This document shows positions 1-7,138 of a stretch of 18,021 nucleotides of DNA, piece by piece. The notes beneath the pieces are model-generated. The model saw nothing but the letters and a program-made list of their open reading frames with translations. It did no database searches and had not been told where the DNA came from. The position numbers and the translations under genes were made by a program. Position 1 is the stretch's first letter, and each line of letters starts with the position of its first letter. Source of the stretch: Actinomycetota bacterium (GTDB lineage Bacteria; Actinomycetota; Actinomycetes; Actinomycetales; Microbacteriaceae); assembly GCA_009699665.1 (NCBI GenBank), contig WLNS01000013.1:1-18021 (forward strand), in the 5' to 3' direction.

Positions 1-2
1 TC

Positions 3-2084
3 GTGAGCCCAAAGAAGAAGGACGCGGCGCCGGAAGAAATTAAATCGGCCAAGAATTGGATTATCGGGGATCCGCTGCCCACCAAATCTCTTGACGGCGA
101 GCTGCTGCCCAAAGTTATTGCGCTGCCCATCTTTGCCAGTGACGCTCTGTCTTCGGTTGCCTACGCCCCCCAGGAGATTGTCATCATCCTGCTCATCGGC
201 GGCCTCTCCTTCTTGAGCTTCGCTCCGTGGATTGCCGCCGCAGTCGTCTTGCTCATGGTCGTCGTTGTGCTGAGCTACCGCCAACTCATTAAGGCCTACC
301 CGTCGGGCGGTGGCGACTACGAGGTGGCACACAAGAACCTCGGCGAGAAGGCTGGGGTCATTGTGGCCTCAGCGCTGCTCGTCGACTACGTCATGACGGT
401 CGCCGTTTCGGTCGCCGCGGGCGTTGACAACATCATCTCGGCACTTCCGTTTCTGAACCCCTGGCGGGTCGGGTTGGCCATTGGCTTCGTCGTGATTCTG
501 GCGGCGATGAACCTGCGCGGAATTCGCGAATCGGGCAAGGCGTTTGCTATTCCCACGTACCTCTTTGCGGCCAGCGTGGCCCTGATGATCGTGGTGGGCA
601 TTGTGCGCATCATCATGGGAGATGCACCCGTGGCAGAAACGGCGGGCTTTGAGGTGAAGGGTGAGGGTATTGCCCAGGCCGCCATCGTGCTTCTGCTGCT
701 GCGCTCGTTTGCCAGCGGCTGTTCGGCCCTGACCGGTGTCGAAGCCATCGCCAACGGTGTTCCGGCGTTCCGTGTTCCCAAGGTGAACAATGCCCGCACC
801 ACACTGCTGATGATGGGCGGCATCGCCATCACGCTGTTCTCGGGTCTGGTCGTGATGGCGCTCGTCTCGGGTGTCAAATACGTCGAGAACGCCTGCCAGC
901 TCGTGGGCTTTGCTAATTGTGAGACGGCACCGCAACGGTCACTCATTGCCCAAATTGCGGCGGCTACCTTTGGCAATAACTCGATCCTGTTCTTTGTGAT
1001 TCAGGCGGCCACCGCGCTCATTCTGTTGCTCGCCGCCAATACTGCGTTCAACGGCTTTCCTTTGCTCGGCGGTGTTCTCGCACGAGACGGCTATGCGCCC
1101 AAAGCGCTCGAAAACCGGGGCGATCGCCTTATTTATTCGAATGGCGTCATTGCCCTTGCGCTCGTGGCCATCGGCATTCTGGCCGCATTCCAAGCAAACC
1201 TGACCATGCTGATTCAGCTCTACATCATTGGTGTCTTTGTGTCATTTACGCTCGGCCAAACGGGCATGGTGCGCCACTGGATGCGCTTATTGAGAACCAA
1301 ACCCGAGAAGACCCGGAATATCCGTGCCAGTCTGACCATCAACATCATCGGAGCCGTTTTCACCTTCACGGTGCTCATCGTGGTCACCATCACCAAGTTC
1401 AGCCACGGTGCCTATCTGGTGTTCATCGCCATGCCCATTTTGTACTTCTTGATGATTGGCGTGCACCGCTACTACCGCGACGTTTCGCGCGAGGTCGAGG
1501 TTGACGCACAAACCACGTTTGGCGCCAAGGGCGACCACGCCATTGTGCTCGTGGGCAAGATGCAAAAGCCCATGCTCAAAGCCCTCGACTATGCCATCTC
1601 TGGCCGTCACGACAGCCTCGAGGCGGTACATATCTCGGTGAGCGAGATTGCCACAGCACAGCTAGAGCTGGACTGGATTCGCTGGAACATCCATGTGCCG
1701 CTTCGAATCATCAACTCGCCCTACCGTGATCTCTCGTGGCCACTCGTGCAACACATCCGCCACCACCAGAAGACCCACGGCAGTGAGATTGTGACGGTCT
1801 ACCTGCCCCAGTACATCGTGGGCCACTGGTGGGAGCACCTGCTGCACAACCACCGCGCCAATCGCATGCGCAACAAGCTGATGATGGAAAAGGGTGTCTC
1901 CATCTCGCTCATCCCCTGGCTTCTTGATTCATCAACGTTGGTCTATGGAAGGCGCTCTCGGGTCGTGGCCGGTGATGCCCGACGCGGTGAGCCACGAACG
2001 CCGCCCGTGCGTTCACAGCTCACCCCCGAGACGGTTGAAATTCCTGCCCAGCGTCGGCGTCGTCAGTCCAGCAAAAAGCCTTAG
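3..2084 (+). CDS. KimA/KUP-like APC-superfamily permease (probable K+ importer)
   Basis: Predicted integral membrane transporter of about 12 helices (roughly residues 35-470) followed by a hydrophilic C-terminal domain of about 200 residues, the architecture of Bacillus KimA, a proton-coupled K+ importer. Seen: FASDALSSVAYAPQE (44-58), YPSGGGDYE (99-107), LLVDYVMTVAVS (125-136) and TGVEAIANG (244-252). The pairs D47/Y54 (7 apart), D128/T132 (4 apart) and T244/E247 (3 apart) match the spacing of K+-site residues I recall for B. subtilis KimA, so K+ is favoured over amino acids; this is inference from remembered residues. The GTG at position 3 gives a plausible N-terminus, but it lies at the window edge and the true start could be upstream. 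The C-terminus (about 650-693) is Arg/Lys-rich. The first crcB gene starts 2 nt after the stop, so co-transcription is likely. Many genomes annotate this family only as amino acid permease. Confidence 0.85.
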   Translation: MSPKKKDAAPEEIKSAKNWIIGDPLPTKSLDGELLPKVIALPIFASDALSSVAYAPQEIVIILLIGGLSFLSFAPWIAAAVVLLMVVVVLSYRQLIKAYPSGGGDYEVAHKNLGEKAGVIVASALLVDYVMTVAVSVAAGVDNIISALPFLNPWRVGLAIGFVVILAAMNLRGIRESGKAFAIPTYLFAASVALMIVVGIVRIIMGDAPVAETAGFEVKGEGIAQAAIVLLLLRSFASGCSALTGVEAIANGVPAFRVPKVNNARTTLLMMGGIAITLFSGLVVMALVSGVKYVENACQLVGFANCETAPQRSLIAQIAAATFGNNSILFFVIQAATALILLLAANTAFNGFPLLGGVLARDGYAPKALENRGDRLIYSNGVIALALVAIGILAAFQANLTMLIQLYIIGVFVSFTLGQTGMVRHWMRLLRTKPEKTRNIRASLTINIIGAVFTFTVLIVVTITKFSHGAYLVFIAMPILYFLMIGVHRYYRDVSREVEVDAQTTFGAKGDHAIVLVGKMQKPMLKALDYAISGRHDSLEAVHISVSEIATAQLELDWIRWNIHVPLRIINSPYRDLSWPLVQHIRHHQKTHGSEIVTVYLPQYIVGHWWEHLLHNHRANRMRNKLMMEKGVSISLIPWLLDSSTLVYGRRSRVVAGDARRGEPRTPPVRSQLTPETVEIPAQRRRRQSSKKP

Positions 2085-2086
2085 CC

Positions 2087-2506
2087 GTGTGGCGTAGTTT
2101 TGCCGCCGTTGCGGTCGGTGGAGCCATCGGCACCGGTGCTCGCTACGGAATAGACCTCCTCGTGCCACACGACACTGCCGGAACATTGGCGCTCTCGACA
2201 ATCATCGTCAACGTGGTCGGATCGTTCGTTCTCGGAGTTCTCGTTGCGCGATTGTGGCCCCACCCCGGAGTTCCGCTGTGGCTCAAGGCCGGTGTCGGCA
2301 CAGGCATTCTGGGCTCGTTCACCACCTTTAGCGCCGTGACTCTCAATGCCGTGGCCGGCGCGGTCGAGGCCAACCTGCTCACAGCCGTTGGTGCACTTGT
2401 CTTCTCCACGCTCCTGGGCCTGATGGCCGCCTGGGCTGGGCTGGCCACCGGTGGTGCCCGATTGCGGCGCGATGCGGCGATTCCTGATGGTGGGGCCGAC
2501 CTCTGA
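2087..2506 (+). CDS. crcB: Fluoride efflux channel CrcB/Fluc, first subunit
   Basis: Small four-helix membrane protein (139 aa) of the CrcB/Fluc family, which exports fluoride as antiparallel dimers. Seen: GTGARYG (15-21), NVVGSF (42-47) and SFTTFS (77-82), the arginine, asparagine and Phe/Thr-Ser signatures of the pore. The start is a GTG 2 nt after the permease stop, with no clear Shine-Dalgarno (SD) sequence, so translation probably depends on the upstream gene. The stop overlaps the start of the second crcB by one base (TGATG). The C-terminal 15 residues are polar and extend past the last helix. Two adjacent crcB genes are the usual arrangement for heterodimeric Fluc channels in Gram-positive bacteria. 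I see no fluoride riboswitch before it; any regulation would come from the upstream permease unit. Confidence 0.93.
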   Translation: MWRSFAAVAVGGAIGTGARYGIDLLVPHDTAGTLALSTIIVNVVGSFVLGVLVARLWPHPGVPLWLKAGVGTGILGSFTTFSAVTLNAVAGAVEANLLTAVGALVFSTLLGLMAAWAGLATGGARLRRDAAIPDGGADL

Positions 2507-2886
2507 TGCTGGCCGTTGTTGTCTTGCTCATGGCCGGCGCTGCCGGGGCCCTCATGCGCTTTGGTGTATCTCGGGCACTCCCCGTAGCCGCACATCCGGT
2601 GAGTGTGCCACGGGCCGTCTTCATCGTGAACGTTGTGGGAAGTTTTATCGCGGGACTCGCGCTAGGGCTAGCCCAAACGCACGTGATTTCTGCCGAGGTA
2701 GGGTTCATCGTGATCTCGGGACTCTGTGGCGGTCTCACTACCTTCAGCACGTTCGCCGTTGAGACGATTGAACTCATGATGCAGGGGCGAGCGCGCGTGG
2801 CCATGCGATCACTCGCACTCAATCTGATTCTCGGTACAGGAGCGGCCTTTCTTGGCTACCTCCCCACCCTCGCTTTCGGCCGATAG
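2506..2886 (+). CDS. crcB: Fluoride efflux channel CrcB/Fluc, second subunit
   Basis: Second CrcB/Fluc subunit, 126 aa, four predicted helices. Seen: GAAGALMRFG (11-20), NVVGSF (42-47) and GLTTFSTF (76-83), aligned position for position with the upstream copy. Both paralogues keep the Asn and the TTFS signature, so neither looks degenerate. The ATG shares one base with the preceding TGA, which implies translational coupling and roughly equal production, as expected for a heterodimer. It is the last gene of the unit that begins with the permease; a candidate terminator follows at 2898-2949. Confidence 0.93.
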   Translation: MLAVVVLLMAGAAGALMRFGVSRALPVAAHPVSVPRAVFIVNVVGSFIAGLALGLAQTHVISAEVGFIVISGLCGGLTTFSTFAVETIELMMQGRARVAMRSLALNLILGTGAAFLGYLPTLAFGR

Positions 2887-2897
2887 GGTGCTTTTCC

Positions 2898-2949
2898 ACA
2901 CAACTTTTCCGCATCGCTCGCGCGCGGGGTTGGTGTTAGACTTTTTTTT
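2898..2949 (+). terminator. Possible terminator of the permease-crcB unit
   Basis: ACACAAC (2898-2904) can pair with GTTGGTGT (2929-2936) as a 7-bp stem with one bulged G and a long GC-rich loop. Eight T residues follow at 2942-2949, 5 nt after the stem. The long loop and bulge make it a weak candidate. The same bases also carry an extended -10-like box, so the T-run may belong to a promoter instead. Confidence 0.3.
2934..2942 (+). promoter_or_regulatory. Extended -10 promoter candidate for the DUF3073 gene
   Basis: TGTTAGACT fits an extended -10 (TG-n-TAGACT). No good -35 hexamer is visible 16-18 bp upstream. Transcription would begin near 2949, giving a leader of about 70 nt that contains the hairpin at 2971-2995. 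The hexamer TAGACT is also found in front of purM, and CAGACT in front of purF and the sterol-carrier gene. Confidence 0.45.
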
Positions 2950-2970
2950 ATCGTCTTTGAGATTGGACAA

Positions 2971-2995
2971 ACGCGCCGAAGGGACTTCGGCGCGT
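2971..2995 (+). promoter_or_regulatory. Perfect 10-bp hairpin in the 5' leader of the DUF3073 gene
   Basis: ACGCGCCGAA (2971-2980) and TTCGGCGCGT (2986-2995) are exact reverse complements around a 5-nt loop GGGAC. No U-run follows on either strand, so it is not a classical intrinsic terminator. It ends 22 nt before the start codon and leaves the SD-like AAAAGGGG (3003-3010) free. It could stabilise the mRNA, bind a protein or affect translation; the role is unknown. Confidence 0.6.
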
Positions 2996-3017
2996 CTCAC
3001 GTAAAAGGGGCACCCGC

Positions 3018-3209
3018 ATGGGTCGTGGCCGGCAAAAAGCAAAGCACACCAAGGTGGCGCGCGAGCTGAAGTATTTCAGCCCCGACACCAACCTGTCTGC
3101 GCTCGAGCAAGAGCTCGGGAAAACGCAAGATGCCAAGCTCGAAGAGAACCTCGCCAAGTGGGCCGACGTCGCCGAGAGTGGCACGGAAGGCGACGACGAG
3201 CGCGCCTAA
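3018..3209 (+). CDS. DUF3073 family protein
   Basis: 63-aa soluble, highly charged protein. The N-terminus MGRGRQKAKHTKVARELKYF is the hallmark of DUF3073, an actinobacterial family of unknown function; the C-terminal half is acidic (Glu/Asp-rich, no aromatic tail). The ATG at 3018 has the SD-like sequence AAAAGGGG 7 nt upstream. As I recall it, DUF3073 genes lie beside purM in many actinobacteria (for example near Rv0809/Rv0810c in M. tuberculosis). Here an extra membrane-protein gene lies between DUF3073 and purM. Its TAA stop overlaps the stop of that converging gene by 4 bases. No catalytic motif is visible; the basic N-terminus and acidic C-terminus suggest a binding protein, but that is a guess. 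Confidence 0.88.
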   Translation: MGRGRQKAKHTKVARELKYFSPDTNLSALEQELGKTQDAKLEENLAKWADVAESGTEGDDERA

Positions 3210-4459
3210 GGTTTTTCTGGCGCCTTCTGAGCCTTTTTCTTTGCGACTTTCTTTGTCGGCCTTTTGGTTGCCTTCGTGGTGGGCTTATTGCTGGACTTTT
3301 TGGTCGTGAGCTGGTCCGACGTTTTCGACCCCTGTGTCTGCCGACGCATACGCGTGGTCAGGCCGCTTGTGCGAGAACCAATCTTCTGAGCCAGGGCTCT
3401 TGCCACGGGGCCGATCTTCTTCGCGGTCGCGCCCACAGCCGCGGTAGCTTTGCGCGTCGCTGCCCGCACGGTGGGACTAGTTTTCCTGCTGACAAATACG
3501 ACCCCCGTACCAACAGCGCGAACAGCTTTTCGTTCGTTTGCATGGCGACGAGCAATCAGCGCGCGCGTTTCTGAGTCGCTGTAGGCCTCTTGAGCAATCC
3601 AAAAAACGCCCAGCGCGCTCACCAACGAATAGAGCATGATGCCCACCCACCCCATGTAAATAAAGGGCAGTGCGGTGCCAATAAAAGTCGACTTTCCTTG
3701 CACCAGCACGATGGCATATATGAACGATCCCGTTCCCAACGCGGTAGAGATTCCCATGACGAGAATCCAGCGCCAGGCATCGCGAACGCGCACCGTGAGC
3801 AGAAAAGACTGCGCGATCGGCACGATGAGAATCACCAGCAGGACCACGGCAATCAAGCCCATAATGGTGGTGCTGTTGTCCCAGCTGGGTTGAAAGACGG
3901 ATCCGGGGACGAGCGCGACCGTCCAGCTGAGGGCGAAACCAATCGTGGTGATAACGATCCACCGAACGACCGGAATTCGAATGGGTCCGCGACGCAAGGC
4001 AATCGCCTGTCCAATACCGACCACGAGGCCCTGGACAGCCCCGGCGCCGGCGAGCACGGCGAACTGCGCGTCTGCCTTCCAGCCTTCGGTCACCGAGAAC
4101 GCAAGAGCGACAGCGGGGAAGAGAAACCCGCCCGAAGACGTCAGGACTGTCAGCGACAGCCACCACCACAGGGTGCGCACGGGCCGGCGTCGAGCGATCT
4201 TTTTTTCGGCCTTCGAGAGCTGACTCCACGGGCGCTTTTCGCCTGCCGGCGTTGATGTCGTAACAGAAGATGTCGTAACAGAAGATGTTGATTTTTTTGC
4301 CGCGCGGCCTTCTGGCTTTAGCCGCCGAAATCTCGAGCTCGTGGCCACTTGCGCAGGCAATGCCTTCGCCCAGGCAAGCGACTTCTTGGCGCCATCGGTG
4401 ATCCTGCTTCTTACCGTGACCGAGCTTTTCTCGGGCGGAGTTTGCTCCTCGCTAACCAC
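3206..4459 (-). CDS. Six-helix membrane protein with a lysine-rich, histone-H1-like tail
   Basis: 417 aa, family not recognised. Residues 1-95 are hydrophilic and basic. Six hydrophobic segments follow at about 97-121, 131-153, 165-187, 197-222, 229-253 and 262-289. Residues 290-417 form a long basic tail ending in Lys/Thr/Ala/Pro runs such as KRPTKKVAKKKAQK (399-412), low-complexity sequence like histone H1 or bacterial nucleoid-binding tails. Residues 60-69 contain SSVTT twice, coded by a 15-bp tandem duplication. The GTG start lies inside the 3' end of purM (8-bp overlap), so it is probably translated with purM. The stop overlaps the DUF3073 stop tail to tail. No catalytic motif is seen. 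It may be a scaffold or a membrane protein that binds nucleic acid or anionic lipid through its tail; that is inference. Confidence 0.8.
   Translation of the reverse strand: MVSEEQTPPEKSSVTVRSRITDGAKKSLAWAKALPAQVATSSRFRRLKPEGRAAKKSTSSVTTSSVTTSTPAGEKRPWSQLSKAEKKIARRRPVRTLWWWLSLTVLTSSGGFLFPAVALAFSVTEGWKADAQFAVLAGAGAVQGLVVGIGQAIALRRGPIRIPVVRWIVITTIGFALSWTVALVPGSVFQPSWDNSTTIMGLIAVVLLVILIVPIAQSFLLTVRVRDAWRWILVMGISTALGTGSFIYAIVLVQGKSTFIGTALPFIYMGWVGIMLYSLVSALGVFWIAQEAYSDSETRALIARRHANERKAVRAVGTGVVFVSRKTSPTVRAATRKATAAVGATAKKIGPVARALAQKIGSRTSGLTTRMRRQTQGSKTSDQLTTKKSSNKPTTKATKRPTKKVAKKKAQKAPEKP
4254..4290 (-). repeat. 15-bp tandem duplication inside the membrane-protein gene
   Basis: GATGTCGTAACAGAA occurs at 4254-4268 and again at 4269-4283, followed by the partial copy GATGTTG. 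On the coding strand this is an in-frame repeat of five residues (SSVTT). It probably arose by slippage in a disordered region and may vary in copy number between strains. Confidence 0.9.
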
Positions 4460-5555
4460 CGTAAGCTCCCACCAGTCTCACGGCACCTCCGTCGACGCCT
4501 TTTGCCCCCTGCTCAAACCCGGCCAGGTCACGCGGGCTCTCTGAAACCATGCCGGCGACCCATGCCGGAATTCCGTGCGCGGCGAGTGCAGCAATAACGG
4601 CGGATGCGGCGTCGGCACGCACGACACCAAACATGCCGACGCCGAGGTTCCACGTTGCCTCGGTCGACTCGAGCGTCTCGCCGGCCATGTCGGCCAGCAC
4701 CCGAAAAACGGCGGGAGGGTTCCACGTGGAACGGTCAACCTCGACCCACGATCCCTGCGGCAGCACGCGCGCGAGGTTGGCGGCGATCCCGCCTCCCGTG
4801 ACATGGCTCAGCGCGTGCACGGTCGGGCCCACGTCGGCGTCAGCCAGCAGACTCACGAGTGGGCCCGTGTAAAGGCGAGTGGGCTCGAGCAGGATCTCAC
4901 CCACCACACCACCGAAGTCGGCCGAGGTGTGCGTCATCGAAATCTTCTTGCTGGCCAAAATATGGCGCACGAGCGAGTAGCCATTCGAGTGCAGCCCGCT
5001 CGAGGCCATGGCAATCACCACATCGCCGTTGGTCACGCGATCGGCGCCCAAAAGATTTTCAGCCTCGACCGCCCCAACGGCGGCACCGGCTACGTCGTAG
5101 TCGTCGGGCCCGAGCAGCCCGGGGTGCTCGGCCGTCTCACCGCCGACGAGGGCCGTTCCCGTCTCGGCACACGCGCGCGCGATTCCAGCCACAATGCTGG
5201 CAATGCGTTCGGGCACCACCTTGCCGCACGCGATGTAGTCGGTCATGAAGAGGGGCCGCGCGCCACACACCACAATGTCATCGACCACCATGCCCACCAG
5301 GTCCTGGCCAATCGTGTCGTGTTTATCGAGGGCCTGTGCAATGGCCACCTTGGTGCCCACGCCGTCGGTGCTCGTAGCCAAGATCGGTCGATCAAAAGTC
5401 TTCAAAAACGAGACATCAAACAAACCGGAAAATCCCCCTAAGCCACCGAGCACCTCGGGCGAGTGGGTGGCCTTAATCGATGCCTTCATCAGTTCAACGG
5501 CGAGGTCACCCGCCGCGGTATCGACCCCGGCCTGTGCGTAGGAGTTTGTGCCCAT
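4452..5555 (-). CDS. purM: Phosphoribosylformylglycinamidine cyclo-ligase (AIR synthetase)
   Basis: Closes the imidazole ring: FGAM + ATP gives AIR, the fifth step of purine synthesis, in the cytoplasm. 367 aa, close to the family's usual 345-370. Seen: GGFSGLF (40-46), STDGVGTK (62-69, nucleotide-binding loop), DLVGMVVDDIVVCGARPLF (85-103), GGETAEHPG (138-146), GLHSNGYSLVR, HVTGGGIAANLARVLP and NLGVGMFGVV, in the normal order and with no gaps. It shares architecture with PurL. The ATG at 5555 has no SD, and a TAGACT box lies 9 nt upstream, suggesting a very short or absent leader. It is divergent from purF across an 84-bp gap and overlaps the downstream membrane-protein gene by 8 bp. Confidence 0.97.
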   Translation of the reverse strand: MGTNSYAQAGVDTAAGDLAVELMKASIKATHSPEVLGGLGGFSGLFDVSFLKTFDRPILATSTDGVGTKVAIAQALDKHDTIGQDLVGMVVDDIVVCGARPLFMTDYIACGKVVPERIASIVAGIARACAETGTALVGGETAEHPGLLGPDDYDVAGAAVGAVEAENLLGADRVTNGDVVIAMASSGLHSNGYSLVRHILASKKISMTHTSADFGGVVGEILLEPTRLYTGPLVSLLADADVGPTVHALSHVTGGGIAANLARVLPQGSWVEVDRSTWNPPAVFRVLADMAGETLESTEATWNLGVGMFGVVRADAASAVIAALAAHGIPAWVAGMVSESPRDLAGFEQGAKGVDGGAVRLVGAYGG

Positions 5556-5564
5556 TGTTCGCCC

Positions 5565-5570
5565 AGTCTA
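5565..5570 (-). promoter_or_regulatory. -10 candidate for purM, nearly leaderless
   Basis: TAGACT on the minus strand, with 9 nt between it and the ATG of purM. A start site 6-7 nt downstream would leave a leader of 2-3 nt, and no SD is present. It forms a 6-bp inverted repeat with the purF -10 candidate: CAGTCT (5564-5569) against AGACTG (5588-5593). Confidence 0.5.
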
Positions 5571-5586
5571 GCGGCGCGGGCTGTGG

Positions 5587-5592
5587 CAGACT
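5587..5592 (+). promoter_or_regulatory. -10 candidate for purF
   Basis: CAGACT would place transcription start near 5599, giving a leader of about 40 nt before the ATG at 5640. The -35 position falls on the purM -10, so the two promoters would be back to back and overlapping. Confidence 0.35.
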
Positions 5593-5639
5593 GAAGGGGA
5601 ACTCTCGTCCCTTTCGTCGGCTTGGAGATGGCCCGCCCC

Positions 5640-7097
5640 ATGTGTGGAATTGTTGGAATCGTCTCGACTGGACCGGTGAACCAGCAGATTTACGACGCGC
5701 TGCTTCTGCTGCAGCACCGCGGGCAGGACTCCACCGGAATCGCCACCGCCGAGGGCAGCCACCTACACCAGTTCAAGACAAAGGGCCAGGTCCGCGAAGC
5801 ATTCCGCACCCGCGATATGCGTGCCCTGCCCGGCAAGATGGGATTAGGCCACGTGCGCTATGCAACGGCCGGCGCGGCCAAGCACGAAGAAGAGGCGCAG
5901 CCGTTCTATGTGAACGCCCCCTACGGCATCGTGCTGGTGCACAACGGCAACCTCACCAACACTCGTGAGCTCACGAGCGACCTGTTCAGCATTGATCGAC
6001 GGCACGTCAACACATCGAGTGACACCGAGCTGCTGCTCAACGTGCTCGCCACCGAGCTGCAGGGGCAGATCTCGGGCACAGACCTCGATCCCGATCAGGT
6101 CTTTGCCGCCGTCGCCAACCTGCATCATCGAGTCGAAGGCTCCTACGCGGCCATCGCCGTCATCGCCGGGCATGGCCTGCTGGCGTTCCGCGATTCGTTT
6201 GGCATTCGGCCCCTCATCCTGGGTAAGCGCCTCACCGAGACCGGTAAGGCCGAATGGATTGTGGCCAGCGAATCACTCGTGCTCGAGAGCGCCGGCTACG
6301 ACGTGGTGCGCGACGTTGACCCCGGCGAGGCTGTGTTCATCTCGGTCACCGGAGAAATGTACTCGCGCCAGTGCGCCGAGAATCCGCGGCTCGTTCCGTG
6401 CTCGTTTGAGTACGTTTACCTGGCTCGCCCCGACTCGATCATGAACGGCATCTCGGTTTACGAAGCACGCCTGCGCTTGGGTGATCGACTGGCAACCACC
6501 ATCGCCGAATACGCGCCGACCGGCAACATCGACGTGGTCATGCCCATCCCCGACTCGTCACGTCCGGCTGCCATGCAGGTGGCCCGCAAACTCGGCATCG
6601 AGTACCGCGAGGGGTTCTACAAGAACCGCTACGTGGGCCGCACGTTCATCATGCCCGGGCAGGCGCAGCGCAAGCGCTCGGTGCGCCAGAAGCTCAACGC
6701 CATGTCGTCGGAGTTCGCCGGCAAGAACGTGCTGATTGTTGACGACTCCATCGTGCGCGGCACCACCTCGCGCGAGATTGTGGAGATGGCGCGTGCAGCC
6801 GGCGCCAACGAGGTAACCTTCACCTCGGCCGCTCCGCCCGTGCGCTTTCCACACGTCTACGGCATCAACATGCCCTCACCCCACGAACTCGTGGCGCACG
6901 GCCGCAAGATTCCTGACATTGCTGCCGAGCTTGGCGCCGATCACCTCATCTACCAAGAGGTGGCCGACATGCGCGATGCCATCCTCGAAGGATCCAGCGT
7001 CACTGAGCTCGAGATGTGTTGCTTCACCGGCGAGTACGTGACTGGCGGCATTGACGCGGACTACCTCGCCTGGGTTGAGGCCAACCAGCTCAGCTAG
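5640..7097 (+). CDS. purF: Amidophosphoribosyltransferase (glutamine PRPP amidotransferase)
   Basis: Committed step of purine synthesis: PRPP + glutamine gives phosphoribosylamine. I place the start at ATG 5640 because it puts the catalytic Cys directly after Met (MCGIVGIV), and GGAG (5624-5627) lies 12 nt upstream; TTG 5622 and ATG 5628 are in-frame alternatives that would add 6 or 4 residues. 485 aa. The N-terminal Ntn-hydrolase domain has LQHRGQDSTGIA (25-36), HVRYATAG (71-78), HNGNLTN (101-107) and SSDTE (126-130). The C-terminal phosphoribosyltransferase domain has KNRYVGRTFIMPGQ (328-341) and the PRPP loop VLIVDDSIVRGTTS (364-377). It resembles the E. coli type: no cleaved propeptide is needed, and three of the four Cys positions that bind the Fe-S cluster in B. 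subtilis PurF are not conserved. It is the only gene of its unit on this strand before the convergent photolyase gene. Confidence 0.96.
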   Translation: MCGIVGIVSTGPVNQQIYDALLLLQHRGQDSTGIATAEGSHLHQFKTKGQVREAFRTRDMRALPGKMGLGHVRYATAGAAKHEEEAQPFYVNAPYGIVLVHNGNLTNTRELTSDLFSIDRRHVNTSSDTELLLNVLATELQGQISGTDLDPDQVFAAVANLHHRVEGSYAAIAVIAGHGLLAFRDSFGIRPLILGKRLTETGKAEWIVASESLVLESAGYDVVRDVDPGEAVFISVTGEMYSRQCAENPRLVPCSFEYVYLARPDSIMNGISVYEARLRLGDRLATTIAEYAPTGNIDVVMPIPDSSRPAAMQVARKLGIEYREGFYKNRYVGRTFIMPGQAQRKRSVRQKLNAMSSEFAGKNVLIVDDSIVRGTTSREIVEMARAAGANEVTFTSAAPPVRFPHVYGINMPSPHELVAHGRKIPDIAAELGADHLIYQEVADMRDAILEGSSVTELEMCCFTGEYVTGGIDADYLAWVEANQLS

Positions 7098-7138
7098 CCC
7101 TGGCTCAATGGCTTCTGGTTAGGCGAGTTCTGGCTCTA

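Noticed and set aside
2085..2200. Fluoride riboswitch before crcB
   Set aside because: There are only 2 nt between the permease stop and the crcB start, so there is no leader in which it could lie.
2971..2995. Intrinsic terminator for crcB or for a minus-strand transcript
   Set aside because: The stem is perfect but no U-run follows on either strand, and it lies after the promoter candidate for DUF3073.
4575..5441. Long open frame (288 aa) opposite purM, and others such as 14317-15291 on the minus strand and 3477-4229
   Set aside because: They lie opposite or inside confidently identified genes (purM, purL, the membrane protein), have His/Arg/Gly-rich translations typical of antisense frames in GC-rich DNA, and show no recognisable motif.
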